Assembly: GCA_017979445.1 (NCBI GenBank)
Contig: CM030714.1
Coordinates: 4,774,001-4,838,000 of the forward strand
Origin: Akebia trifoliata
Lineage: Eukaryota > Streptophyta > Magnoliopsida > Ranunculales > Lardizabalaceae
Length of the DNA: 64,000 nucleotides
Direction: 5' to 3'
How positions within the stretch are numbered: the first letter of the stretch is position 1; every line of letters begins with the position of its first letter. The notes under the pieces are model-generated. The model did not search any database. It saw only the letters and a program-made list of their open reading frames with translations, and was not told the DNA's origin. The position numbers and the translations under genes were made by a program. Positions 16,216 through 27,870 of this stretch are shown one piece after another.

Positions 16216-16512
16216 AAAAGGGGTATTTTAGAAATACCCCCTATAAAATTGGTGATATCAGGTTTACCCTCTTGCAAAATGCAAGGTCACATTTATCCCA
16301 TTTGACTGTAAGTCAACGTTGCGTTTTCTTGATGATTTAATGGTGAAATTTTGATGTTTTTCAAAATTTCAAATGCTTCAAAATTTCACAGTTATTTATT
16401 AAGAAAAAACAACATTGCCTTACAGTCAAGGGGGTAAACCTTATGTTACATTGTGCAAGGGGGAAACCTAATATCACCAATTTTACAGGGGTGTATTTAT
16501 GAAATACCCTTT
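16216..16512. mobile_element. MITE with ~65-base terminal inverted repeats
   Basis: The left arm has ATAAAATTGGTGATATCAGG and the inverse of the right arm has GTAAAATTGGTGATATTAGG; both continue into TTTACCC/TTTCCCC and CTTGCA. The pairing resumes deeper inside (TTGACTGTAAG and CTTACAGTCAA), so almost the whole element folds back. No target duplication could be fixed with confidence, so the superfamily is open. Confidence 0.7.
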
Positions 16513-17215
16513 AAAAATCTAAGGATTGGTAGACTAATTAGATCACCTATGGAATCCTTTGAAACCAAACTAATAGTTTAATCAAAACTTAATTGACCTA
16601 GAAGTAAGTGAGTTGAGTTCGTCTCTCTGGCAAATCCTCTGCAGCTCCATTTTCCAGTAGCACTCCTAGACGATTAAGAGAGAGCCATGTCAACCACAAA
16701 CTTATATTATACCATTGAAAATTAGAGGTTAAGTGATTGTTCCACATTCAAAGTCATGGATCATGTTAAAGAAAAAACTTTTTTTTTTTTGCAAATCTGA
16801 TCCAAACCATGAGTACAAGAGATCTGAATTATTAATTTTTTTTTTAAGTGATATTTTTTTTATAGAAGAAGAACTATAATGTGCTACAAGAAAATGGGGT
16901 TACAGAGGATCCGTTCCCCTAAGTAGAGGATGCCTTCCCTAAAAATGTGGAATACCTCCCAATTAAGATTCTATAGCATTTTTTTCCTTATATGGATCAT
17001 CCACTATTCCATTAACCAAGGAAACCCTTATCTTCATCTTCTTTGAGACGAAGAATTTAGAATGCTTCTAACGATCCACACAATTGCCAAGCTCATCGTT
17101 TTTTATGTCGACCGAGATTTTGTGCCAATTGGAGGGCCCAATTGAGGCCAAGACTTTCTTTTCCTTCTTCGTTCTGCTTTAGACATATAATCAAATTTAT
17201 CGATCCACCTTATCC

Positions 17216-18081
17216 CATTATGTGAAAACTGAATATTTTGACGAGAGAATTTGACGGGTCAAAGCCCACAAATTTTAGAAATCGAATTTTGACAGTTCAT
17301 GGCTGTTGAAATTTTTTATGTTCCCCAATTTGATGGCTCTAAAAAGTAGAGCCATCAAATTTCTACCATCCTCCATTAATTAGATGGTTTCGATCCGTCG
17401 GAAAACAAATTTAACAATGAAAATTTTGATGCCTTGGCCCGTCGAAATTCGACAGGCCTTGGTGTAACGGCCAAATCATCTGTCACCTAGAGTTAGGTGT
17501 AAGCTCGCCCCGGAGCTACCCGGGAGCACTCATGTAACAGTATGTAAGGCTCGTTATGAAGCCATGTCAGCCCCCATACCAGGGCATATCTGTTAGCTTA
17601 GGGTACGTGTCAGCCCCGTGCCAGGGCACACTTGTTAGCTTAGTGGCATTTTCGTAATAAGGGAGTATGACCGGCCTCTACTTTTGATGTTTCCTTCTGG
17701 AAACCTAGTAAAGACTTAGCATACACTTTGTAGGAAGGGTGTCAGTGCTATCCCAATCCCCGGCCTACACCCACGTTGTTGAAGCCTTGAAGCCCAGCTC
17801 CGTGGAAGTCCCGCGTGTCATAGGATCATCATTTGCTTGTAACGCATCTATTTGCTTTTATACCGCGTTACACCGTGTAATCAATATTATATCAACAAAG
17901 TTGCCTTCGGGCTTTATCTCGTGTTGCCTCGTTTACTTGTTTGCTAGCTACGTGTGTGTGGTGTACGATCATTTTACAGGCTTGCAAGTGGATTTGACCC
18001 CCTTGCGCCGCACGACCCCGCTTCGAAAGAATAGGGCCGTGACACTTGGGCTGTCAAATATAGGGTTTTTTCACATTTGTG
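17216..18081. mobile_element. CACTA-type MITE split by a solo LTR
   Basis: Both halves match the MITE at 57405-57687. The left end CATTATGTGAAAACTG and the right end TTTTTTCACATTTGTG are the usual TIRs with some decay, and the flanks are tcc on both sides (17213-17215, 18082-18084), a 3-bp target duplication. The interior is interrupted at 17462 and resumes at 18050 because of a later LTR insertion. Confidence 0.75.
17463..18044. mobile_element. solo LTR (582 bp) nested in a MITE
   Basis: Begins TGTAACGGCC, ends GGGCCGTGACA (TG...CA with short inverted ends) and is flanked by perfect cttgg duplications (17458-17462, 18045-18049). No internal retrotransposon sequence remains. The reading frames inside it (for example 17739-18146) are not genes. 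Its GC content is higher than that of its surroundings. Confidence 0.8.
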
Positions 18082-18129
18082 TCCATATAATCTATGCCTA
18101 CGACCTCATCACTCTTCAATCCCTCCACC

Positions 18130-18500
18130 ACAGATTCGATATATGAGTGGGCCTGGGTAGCACACCCTACAATGCCCAAGAAACAGATTAGTAGACAATT
18201 GGCATGTCGAGTCATCTTCATCGGTACCCACATGCATAAACGGAACCCATCTACTCCATAAAGACTTATTATCCTTTACTCTCCAGAAAACTTTAATTGC
18301 ACTAGTTGATTCCAATCCCTTGCACGCCAAATGCCATGACCACCTTCTTCAACTTCAATAGGATGATGTACCAAACTCCATTTGGAAAGATGGAAGGAGG
18401 GACCAAGAGAACAAAGATTGACTCGATTTTTCTGATATTTTTCTTCTTTTTTGGGAAGGTTGAAACATGAGCCCCAATAGAGCTGAGAACTAGCATACTC
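18130..18500 (-). mobile_element. LINE ORF2 relic
   Basis: On the minus strand, broken frames read a CFNLPKK-like motif, then HLACKGLESTSAIKVFWRV and KDNKSLWSRWV. This matches the region after the reverse transcriptase domain in plant LINEs (pattern: intact-LPK, then W..... SLW..W). Frameshifts and stops make it a pseudogene fragment. Confidence 0.55.
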
Positions 18501-19584
18501 ATAAACTCTCCCCCTCCCCCTTCTTATCTTCTAAGGAAAATCATACTTTATTTTCCAAAATTCTTTCGTTAAGGATTTATTCTAAAATTTTATATTTAGA
18601 ATTAATTCATAAAACCGATGGTAATGACTTGGGTCATGAACAAAATAATGGATGAAACTTCTAATTGATTTTCTATTATCTAAGATTTTTCTTTTTGTTT
18701 AATTGGTAAAGGATTAAGTGTGAAGGTTCAATCTCAATTTTTGGTGAAAGAAAATGACATAAATAAAAGGTATTATTACTAGCTACTAGCTAGGCTGTTG
18801 TATATTTCGACTTAGCATCAAGATATTAACTACATTTGTTCGAATCCCACATAGAAATGCCTCAAAGAAAATGACTTCGTCCTCTTGAAATTTTATCTAC
18901 AATTGAGAAAAGTGAATCAAGGTATTTTGCGGATTTGGATTCAAAATTTAATAGTTTATTCTGTAATTTAGATAATTAAGGTGAATTTAACATGCTACCG
19001 AGAAAGATGGAGATGAATATCCCGTTAAATTTGGCACTAACATCCAAGAAGATCAGAAATACCCAATTAAAATTGATGATTTATAAATACGTTAAAGTGA
19101 CTAATTTCATTTTCTCAAATCTAATATGCATATGAATGAAGAGATTGAGGAAGATATTTCTCATGTAACCAAATGTGGATGGTTAAAGTGGAGGTACACT
19201 TCTAAATTCGATTAAGTGACATATGTATATCAATCAAATTAAATTATAGAATTAAATGTTGGGTAGTTAAGAAAGATCATATTAGTCAAATTGAGCATGG
19301 CAAAGATGCAAAAATGATAAACTAAGAAAAAGTCGGCCAAGATATTAATTAATTTGGATGCTTTCAACAAAGATCAATTGGAACCTCAATTAAAAAAACA
19401 TATACATTTAAGTTAATGGTCTTAAAGAACATCAGAGAAAGACCCAAGAGACCTTGGATTGGGGTGGAGACAATAAAAACAAATGCGATTACTCTCAATA
19501 ACATGAGAATTAGCTTTAAACGGAGTGGAATAAAATTTATTTAGCTTATGAGTTTATGGTAGAGTTGTGATTTTCTTACTCTCC

Positions 19585-19752
19585 ATCTACTCTCCTGACG
19601 TGGCATGTGCATAAAACCATAGATTTTTTTTTTGGGATATACAATTACACATATTTATGAAAATGTGTAGTTGTGTATCACGATGAAAATATATGATTCT
19701 ATGCACATGCCACATCAGAAGAGGGGAGGGGAGGGGAGGGGGGGGGGGGGGG
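19585..19752. repeat. foldback repeat with poly-G end
   Basis: CTCCTGACGTGGCATGTGCA pairs with TGCACATGCCACATCAG. The right arm is followed by GGGGA units and a run of 15 G, then another GACATGCCACGTCAG. The same arms appear at 22456. Confidence 0.6.
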
Positions 19753-20573
19753 TTGTGTTTAACATCATTATTGTTGGAGTCGTGATTTTGACATGCCACG
19801 TCAGAAGAGAGTAAAGGGCGAGTCATTTTGTCATTATTCTTAGAGTAATGACAATATCACGGCTCTTATTCTATTCTTTATGGTATGATATGTAACAGAA
19901 GTTGTGATCTTGTACTCTTGGGTCCCTCTCTTTTTGTGTTCCACGTAGCTTCTTTGCAACCCAGCCCATTAAAGTTCATGCACTATGTACAGTTTCATCA
20001 TTGAGCTTTCCTCATGGCACGCAGAGGTGACTAGTAATCAGTTGGCAAATCAACTCTCAGCAGTACATGATCTCCACTCACGAGGAAAAGGACTTGGGTT
20101 CAGATTCAGAATCAGTGTCTCTTATGTCAACCTCAGCTCGTTCTCAACTCAGTTCCTACAACGAATGATTCCTACTTATAACTTCACAAACAATAGAATA
20201 CAGTAACATAAAACAGCTAATTTCAGTTGATAGTTACCGCTCCCAGATGAATGATGATTAGTCTTTTTCGGTTTAGAATCCAAACCCTTACCTAGGGGTG
20301 TCAATGGATAGTTGAAAATTCGAATTCGAATTCAAAAAATTGGATATTATCCAAAAATTTCAAATATCGAATTCGAATTCGGATAGTTTTATATATTCGA
20401 ATCTTTATTGGATACGGATTTGGTTATTAACATTTCAAATTTTATAATATCTGATTCGAAATAATATATAATATATATTATTTTATTTGATTAATATTTT
20501 ATATAAATAATATAATCTTTATTATTTTATTTTATTTATTTATTATATAAATAATATAGTATATATATATATA

Positions 20574-20941
20574 GGGTCGGGTTCCTGCGACACACATATA
20601 GACAACGTGTTTGTCTTATATGGGCAAAAATGTTTGGAATGGGCTGATTTTTTGTGAGGATGATCTCTGTGATGAGGGGATCATCCTGGCAAAAAATCAT
20701 CCCATTCCAAAACTTGTAACCCCATCAAAATTGATTTACAAAAATTGGACGATCTATAATTTTTCAACAAAAATTGGACGGTCTAGACGTTTCATAATGA
20801 GCTGATTTTTGGCAAGAATGATCTCCTCACCACAGAGATCATCCTCACAAAAAATGAGCCCATTCCAAACATTTTTGCCCATATAAGACAAAACACGTTG
20901 TCTATATGTGTGTTGAAATGGTTGTCGTTTGAACCTGACCC
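20574..20941. mobile_element. TA-flanked foldback element A
   Basis: Starts GGGTCGGGTTCCTGCG and ends GAACCTGACCC, with (TA)n on both sides. Long arms include ACACATATAGACAACGTGTT and its inverse AACACGTTGTCTATATGTGT, then GCAAAAATGTTTGGAATGGG with its inverse. The insertion within TA microsatellite DNA resembles the micron type of MITE. Confidence 0.7.
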
Positions 20942-20954
20942 ATATATATATAGA

Positions 20955-21165
20955 GGGTCTCTTTCAACACCAAACATTTTGGCCAACCATTTTTGTCCTA
21001 TATGGGTTAGAAATTTTGGAATGGCCTTATTTTTGGTGATGATGATTTCCTCGCCGTAGAAATCATCCTCACCAAAAATCAGTTAGTTCCAAAATTTCTA
21101 ACCCATGTAAGACAAAAATGGTTGGGCAAAATGTTTGTCAAAATGTTTGGTGCTGAACATTTCCC
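20955..21165. mobile_element. TA-flanked foldback element B
   Basis: Adjacent to element A, with the same ends (GGGTCTC...) and (TA)n flanks but a different sequence: CACCAAACATTTTGGCCAAC at the left, and the inverse of TGGTTGGGCAAAATGTTTG at the right. AAATTTTGGAATGGCC mirrors the core of element A, so the two are distant relatives. Confidence 0.65.
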
Positions 21166-21805
21166 ATATATATATATATAACAATTTTTTTTTTAATAGT
21201 GAAAAATTAGTTGGATAAGGAAAAATTATGGTTTTTTATATACAAATTATTCGAATTCTAAGCGGATATTATTCGATATCCGATAAGATAATCGGATTCG
21301 AATTCGGATACAGTTTTAGAACATTTGTTGGATTCGAATTCAAATTCGGATATCAGATAAAAATTTCAGATTCAGATTCAAACATTGTTGTATCCGAACC
21401 GATAGGCATCCGTTGATGACCTTATCCTTACCCAAGTCTATATTATTTACCTCTACTCCCTTTAAGTTGAAATAATTCCCTATAGGTAAAAAATACATCG
21501 ACATCCCTCCTTAAAAACCCACCATTAATCTGCACTAGAAAGAAAATCCTTAAAAATGACCATAAGTTTTTCATCATTTTGATTATTGGGACATCTTCAT
21601 TCAAGTTATGTGGACCTTAAACGATAGATTCATGACTTTTCCTCACCTAGGCCAAGCCAAGGATATAATCATGATTGGGTTTATTGATAAAGATTCATTC
21701 TAATTGACTTCCCTGGACAAGTTAAAATATCCATAGTTCTTTGTACACTACCATGTCAACATAGTGTTGAACGCAGTGTCTAAGGAAGTTAATAAAACAT
21801 TTTCC

Positions 21806-21972
21806 ATCATGATTTTAAATCTCATCCGAGATCAAGATGACTCGTTTGATATGTGTTGATATCATCCACCAACGAGACGAATAGACAAGTCAAACATATT
21901 GGAAAACTCGTCCGAGATGACTCGGTCTCTTTCATGGATGAGACGTCAAAACGAATTTTAAAATCATGTTTT
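21806..21972. repeat. dispersed CGAG-rich repeat
   Basis: Starts CATGATTTTAAATCTCATCC and ends GAATTTTAAAATCATG, giving clear inverted ends, with AACTCGTCCGAGATGACTCG inside. A compact copy of the family seen at 7631 and 14442. Confidence 0.65.
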
Positions 21973-22104
21973 CTATTGAAAAAATAAAATACAAAAATGG
22001 CCAGGTTTCTTACACTATCAATTTTAAATAATGTGGAAACACTAAAATAACACTGGACTTGGACTTGGTCATAGAAATGTTACACTCCATCATTCAATTC
22101 TATC

Positions 22105-22205
22105 GTAGGGCTTAGACCTATAACTCAACTTGGTTTGACACATTGCAAAAAAAACTTTGAGGTCATGGGTTCAAGTCCAACTTACCCATAAATAAATAAT
22201 TTATC
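22105..22205 (+). mobile_element. possible tRNA-derived SINE fragment
   Basis: GGGTTCAAGTCC at about 22168 fits an RNA polymerase III box B, and TAACTCAACTTGG some 50 bases earlier resembles a box A. No tRNA fold is visible. Boundaries are not fixed. Confidence 0.4.
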
Positions 22206-22455
22206 TTAATGAGAAAAAGTCTTGTAAGTCATTTGTTTTTTTTAATAACCCAATTACCCCTCTTTACACCATCGATTGATTATAAATTGTTCAAGGACAA
22301 TATATTGTCCAATAATGTAAGAGATAAAATGTCTAACACCATGAAATATTAATAATTTTAAATTCTAGAAATATCTTTTAATTTTCAATGGATCAGATTA
22401 TATTATTTATATATAGAATAATGATTTTTTAACACCCCCCCCCCGACATACACTC

Positions 22456-22530
22456 TAATATGCTCCCTGACGTGGCATGTGCTAGAACCATAGGAAATCT
22501 ATGGTTCTAGCCCACGTCACATCAGGGAGC
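22456..22530. repeat. small foldback repeat
   Basis: GCTCCCTGACGTGGCATGTG with CTAGAACCATAG pairs with CTATGGTTCTAG and CACGTCACATCAGGGAGC. A poly-C run lies just to the left. It is the same theme as the foldback at 19585. Confidence 0.65.
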
Positions 22531-22874
22531 ATATGTCAGAGGGGACGTAGAAAATTACGATACATATATAATAAATCTCAAAATCATGGTGGGCTCCCTT
22601 ACTTCCTTTTTCTTTGACTTTTTTTTCCACCATTAATGCATTCCATAAAAAGAGACCAACATGGTAATGTCCTAAGTAATTTTACTTCTTTTTTTACAAT
22701 ATAAATATTTTGGTCATAAATTTATTATTAAAATTAAAAATCTTTTCCAAGTGATATATATCCTTTGTATTTTTATGTACAACTTGAGAACTTAATTATT
22801 AGGAATAAACAAAAAAGGTGAACTTGTCATAATTTTGGATTTTTAATATATGTGCTACAATTTTTCATTTTTTA

Positions 22875-22995
22875 CGGGGTTCTAGACTCATAGGCCTGAC
22901 TAGCATGGGCAGGGCAATTGGCCTCTTAAAGCACTATATCTCACCCAAATCCCTTGGATACATTCGATACGCTACAAAGCACATATACCAATGAC
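22875..22995. repeat. interspersed repeat shared with 48735 and 53510
   Basis: TAGGCCTGAC, GGCCTCTTAAAGCAC, a TATCT(C/T)..CCAAATCCC segment and GATACGCTACAAA recur in the same order near 48740-48850 and 53512-53600. Class unknown; no coding content. Confidence 0.5.
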
Positions 22996-23599
22996 TAGCA
23001 TGGGCAGGGCAACTAGCCTCTTAATTATCCTTCATTTTTTATCTACAAAGAAATTGTACCAATGACGTGAAAGGTACATTTATATTTTATATGCACATAT
23101 TATCGTTGAATACTTTAATTATATATCTTTTATTTTTTTTATCTACAAAGAAATTGAACTAATGAGGTGAGAGGTATGTTTATCTTTTTTTTATGCACAT
23201 ATTATCTTTGGATACTTTTAATTATGTATTTTTTTTTTTTCATCTACAAAGAAATGGTAATAATAATGAGGTGAGGGCTATGTTTATCTTGAGAATATTT
23301 AATATTTTAATGTTATTAGATTTTTATTTTCTACATTACATGATAAGATACTCATCCTTTTTATAATGTATAATCAATCGTTTAAAAGAAAGGATAAATT
23401 TATAATTTAAAATTTTGTGAAGGGAGAATTTGTAACTGAGTTGAAAAAGTAAAGTGTTGTCTATTGACATGAAATTATCAATAAAGTTTTGTTTTGTTTA
23501 ATGGTATAAAAGTTTAAGCTCTATTGAGAGAGTGATTTTGTTGCACCATGCTTCACCAACAATGCTGAGGATAGGAGAAAAATGGTTGGATCTTATTAC

Positions 23600-24150
23600 T
23601 AAGCACTTCTTCCAAGGTCAGCAAATTTCTTCTTTACTTATGTGATTTGATTTTCTTTTGTTCTGATCAAAGTATCTTTTTTTCATTTAGTTTGTTTTCT
23701 TATGGAGGATTCTCACTTTAGATAATTTGATATCTCAAGGGTGAATCACTCCAAATTTTAGTCTCATTTGTATGTTAAATGGAAAATACGTGGATTATAT
23801 TCTCATTCATTATTCTTTCTCTGGAGATGTTTGGGCTTCTTTTTTTCTTTATTCCGTATGACTTGGATTTTCTCCAATAACTTCTTTTCATTGCTTGAAG
23901 GATAGGGTTATAATATTTTCTCTCCCAAAAAGAGGTATTTGTGATTTATTTTTCTCTTGGTCATAGCATGGGAACTTTGGAAGGAGAGAAACATGTTGCT
24001 CAAAGAAAAAGTAAGAACTGCGTGCTTGGTCTATATGAAGATACTAGGGTTGTTGTTCTTTTGGGCCAAGCTCAATAAGGAATTTGCCTGGATCTTCTTC
24101 AAAGATTTTTTTTGCCGCATTCACCTACACTTACAGTAGGTTAAAACAAT
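23600..24150 (+). mobile_element. LINE 3' relic (zf-RVT region)
   Basis: Plus-strand frames read LTLDNLISQG, then a degenerate zinc-knuckle region, and from 23957 VIAWELWKERNMLLKEK and ILGLLFFWAKLNKEFAW. These align with the LINE product at 49242-49754, the C-terminal reverse transcriptase zinc-binding domain of plant L1 elements. Several stops are present. Confidence 0.7.
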
Positions 24151-24513
24151 AAGTGGGTGTAGATAGTGCCCCTTATTTAATCTCAAGAAACATTTCATAA
24201 AACGATTCTAAGACCAATGATGTCTTTTGAAATTGAATATCAGGCAGTCAAGAAATATCATGTTAATGAATTGAATATAGAAGAAATGAGGATGTTGAGA
24301 AGTTCAAACGAAAAAACTAACAGATAAAAATAAGAAAACACACACGATAGACAAAATGCATGAACAAATATAATAGATGATAAAATAAGAAAACTTTGAT
24401 AAAGATAATTTGACATGTTCAGTGAAGGTCGATTATTCAAATTAAAATATTTTAAAAGATTAAGAGAAAAATTTTAAGGCATGGATTTAAATAGTTAAAG
24501 TACATATGAGCAC

Positions 24514-26804
24514 TAGGAGTGTCAATGGGTACCCATTTACTCTGAATTGAAAACCTTAGTTCCAATTCCCTTTTTATTGGAATTGATTAGAGTCGGATTC
24601 AATATGGAAACGAACTGATAAAAAGCGGAACCATTAGGTTCTATTTGATGGATATCCATGGGTACCCAGAACCAATTTCTTTTTTACATTATACATTATT
24701 GAAGGTTTTCCTATATTTTAAAATTAATATATTTTACATAAAATTCTTCAAATTTCATATAAACTAAATATTGCAGTTTAAAATGGGTCATTTCTTCTTA
24801 AATTTATTACTTATAAAGGAGATGAATTTTAGTTTTTGAAACAAAAAAAAAGAAAAGGTCATTAAATCATCTTTTTTAGTGGAACTGTGGACACGGGATT
24901 TTCAACATTCTTAAAAACATCCCTCCACTTTGGGGTGTTTTGGAGTCGCCACCATTCATTTTCGGAAATGGGTGTGAATGGTCACCTGAATTTGTATTTT
25001 TGAAAAAATATGTCATTTTGACATTTTTTTTTGATGACTCTCATAGGATAAGGTGCATGGTCCAACTTTTGATTCAAAGGTAAGGGGGTCCATTTATGGA
25101 GTAGGGAAGGTGTTAGGCACCCTACTCCATCCACGTAATATGGTAACCTCGGATTCGATTTTTTTGAAATAAAAAGAAAATAAAAATGAAAGAAAATCGA
25201 TGTGTGCCCTCAAGTGTGAGGGGCTTTTGATATTGGTTCAAATCATTGAGGGCACCCTTATTAAAAAGGGGGCCCTTTGGTGATTTAAACCATGGTGATT
25301 GTGCAAATGTGTGGAGAAGGGGAGAATAGAGGAGGGGAGTTGAGGGGGTGTCCATTTTGTCAAACCCACCTTGACCCTTTCTTGACTTCCTTTGACCTTC
25401 CTTGACTTCTTTTTCCTTGCTTGATTTGTTTTAGAGAAGTTTGAGAGTTGAGAGTTGTGAGATGAGTTGAGAGTTGGGTGTTGAGAGTAGAGTAAGAGTA
25501 GAGAGTTGAGATGAGTTGTGATTTTTTAGAGTTTTTTTTTGTCAAATTTTCATTAGGGGTTAAGAGTTGAGAATGGTGGGGTTTTTATAGAATTTGTAAG
25601 TTATTTTGAGGGGTAGAGTTGGGTGAAATGATGAGAAGTGGTAGAATGGTGTAGGGTTTAAGAGAAAGGTATGGGTAAATTGATGGGATTTGAGGGGTAT
25701 TTGTGTAAGAAGGTTAAATGGATGAGTTTTGACCCAAATGGTTTGGATCCAACCCAACCCATTTGGGTTGAGTGTTTGGTGATGTGAGTTTAAGATGGTG
25801 GTTGTGATTAAATAATGTTTGATTTAAGATAATGGGTGATTTAATGAGGTGGTTGATGATATTTTGGGAGGGTGAGGGAGATGATGACATGTGTAAAAGT
25901 GGGTGGAAATGAATGGTTGAGATGAGTTGATGGGAAAGGATGAGTGTTTGATTTGAGAGGATGGGTGTAGGTGTAGGTGTAGAGATGGGTTTTGTAGGGA
26001 ATGATGGGGGTAGATTAGGGGAGGGTGATAAGTTATAAGTGTTTGATTTGAGAGAATGGATAGGATAGGTTAGGGTAGGGTTATGGGTTGAATTAATTTT
26101 TGGAAGGAAGTAATGAAGTTAGTTGGTTGATTAGATGAGGGAGGTGGAAGGGGGTAATGACATGTGTCATATTGGGTGATTGGTTGTGATATTGGGCTTG
26201 GGTGGAGAATTGGGCTTGGGTAATGTGTTGGATTAAAGAATGGTTGGATTTTAGGTTGTAGGTTGGACTTTGGTGTTTTGATGAGTAGGGTTAATTTAGA
26301 TGGGTTTAGGTGATGGGTTTAGTTTGGATTGGGTTGAATAGGCTTAGACTTGGGTTGAGTTGGGTTTAGGAGGATGGTAAGAGATTTGGTTCGTGGGCCA
26401 CGTGAGAGGCCTTGGGCCATTTATTGAGAAATAAATGATAAAAGTCATTGGATTTTTGCAGGTTTAGGCTTCGGAGCCCATTTCGATTTCTACGATTTTT
26501 GAGGCATTTTGCGTCGAGGGCCCGATCAAATTTGGGTGTTTACAGGAACAAATTATTATTAAATTGATACTTAGCAAATGATATGTTATCTTTTAGAAGG
26601 ACAATTTTTCTTATAATGATTTTGAAATATATTTTTTCATTCAACTCTTGAGAATTGGAACCGGCGGGTGCTCATGATTTTTGGTGATTCCGATTCCACT
26701 TATTTTAAAATTTCATTCGGAATCGGAACCAATAAGAACCAAACTTGATAAAATATAGTGGTTATGATTCTAATTTCATAGGAATTGACCTATTGACATC
26801 CCCA
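24514..26804. mobile_element. hAT-like MITE split by a 1.66-kb solo LTR
   Basis: The left end TAGGAGTGTCAATGGGT pairs with the right end ACCTATTGACATCCCCA. Flanks atgagcac (24506-24513) and atgaacac (26805-26812) match at 7 of 8. Removing the LTR leaves about 0.63 kb of MITE rich in GGAATTGG/GGAACC motifs. Confidence 0.75.
24886..26544. mobile_element. solo LTR, 1659 bp
   Basis: Begins TGTGGACACGGG, ends GGGTGTTTACA and has perfect 5-bp flanks ggaac (24881-24885, 26545-26549). GGAGTCGCCACC near the start is a phrase often seen in plant Ty3-type LTRs. From about 25090 to 26400 the plus strand is strongly enriched in G and T and poor in C. No gag or pol remains. Confidence 0.8.
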
Positions 26805-26823
26805 ATGAACACACTCTCAACAA

Positions 26824-27505
26824 TAGGGTTGCAACTCGGGCAGGTTGGGGATCAACCCGTGCCCCCAAACTTGACAAACACCAACCCGCAGTTGTGCCCA
26901 ACCCAACCTTAGGTTTCAAATGATAAACCCTAACCCAACTCAAATTTGGGTTTTTTAGGTTAGTTTATTCCCCATCAATGCTAGATAATTTAGCAATGAT
27001 AAGGACCAATATAAACAAAAGTGGTATGTAAGGAGAACTTAAAATTTATAATTATCTATCTTAAAATTGTGTTTCAAAATTTACATATATAAAATTATAG
27101 AATAATTTAAAAAATACAAAAAAATTATAATTAACTAAATTTATCATCTTATTTCACTTTTGTTAGTCTTAATTTCCAACAAAATAAACATTTCCATTGT
27201 ATGACAATGTTAAATTACATAAATAAAAACATTAATAACTAAGCAATTGTTTATTTTATGAAAATAATCGTACATTAATTTTTATAAATAAAGAAACAAT
27301 AATATACATATTAAGTGAATGCAAAAATTTCAGATATAAGAAATATTATTAAATTATAACTATATTAAGTTCGGGATGGGCTAATTAGGTTGCCCAATGC
27401 CTATGCCTGAACCCAACCCTATTTTAATTGGGTATTTTATTTTGTTGCCTATATCCGAGATCGAATCCAAGCTAATTATGCCTGGGCCTGAACTTTGCAG
27501 TCCTA
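26824..27505. mobile_element. hAT-like MITE, ends decayed
   Basis: TAGGGTTGCAACTCGGGCAG at the left and CTTTGCAGTCCTA at the right fit the TAGGGGTGCAA family. Flanking octamers ctcaacaa and gacaataa match only 5 of 8. The interior has AACCCAACCC/GGGTTGGG motifs and AT-rich DNA. It ends about 370 bases before the CHUP1-like start codon. Confidence 0.5.
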
Positions 27506-27870
27506 GACAATAATAAAAGATATAGCAAATGATGGATGAGAGCATTATGGTCATTTTCTATTAGCCTCTCAAATAAAACCTTGGTCAATGAGTAAATCAT
27601 TATTTAAGAACACAGAGGCATCTCAAATATGCACTAAAACTCAAAAGGGGTTTGTTTGAAAATTACGTAGATCTTTAAAATCTTTTCTAATAAATGGTTC
27701 TTATAAATATAGACCGTTCCTCGTGATCTGTGCCGTCCCTCTCGGTGCTCTTAAAAAGTTACACAAAACCCAAGCTTTAGAAGCAGAAAGATTACAAACG
27801 GAAGGGTTTTTGATTGAGTGAAAGAGAACCCCAAAAACCAGAGAGAGAAAGAGAGGGTGCAAGAGATTCA

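Larger units (their letters stand above)
12901..17215. other. intergenic stretch rich in small repeats
   Basis: No gene supported. Contents: a possible tRNA-derived fragment near 13280 (TAACCTAGTTGG resembles a box A but no box B follows), a CGAG repeat (14442-14672), a foldback (14915-15025), a poly-C/poly-A tract (15447-15510) and a MITE with long terminal repeats (16216-16512). The remainder is AT-rich without a pattern I recognise. Confidence 0.55.
20293..21424. mobile_element. hAT-like MITE hosting two nested elements
   Basis: The left end TAGGGGTGTCAATGGATAG pairs with the right end CATCCGTTGATGACCTTA. Flanks cccttacc (20285-20292) and tccttacc (21425-21432) match at 7 of 8. The remaining host DNA is rich in GAATTCGAATTCGGATA motifs. 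Two TA-flanked foldback elements sit in its TA-rich middle. Confidence 0.75.

Noticed and set aside
17739..18146. 135-codon frame
   Set aside because: Lies across the solo LTR and its border; no recognisable domain.
27814..27870. N-terminal extension of the CHUP1-like protein
   Set aside because: The open frame continues upstream but has no ATG before 27871.
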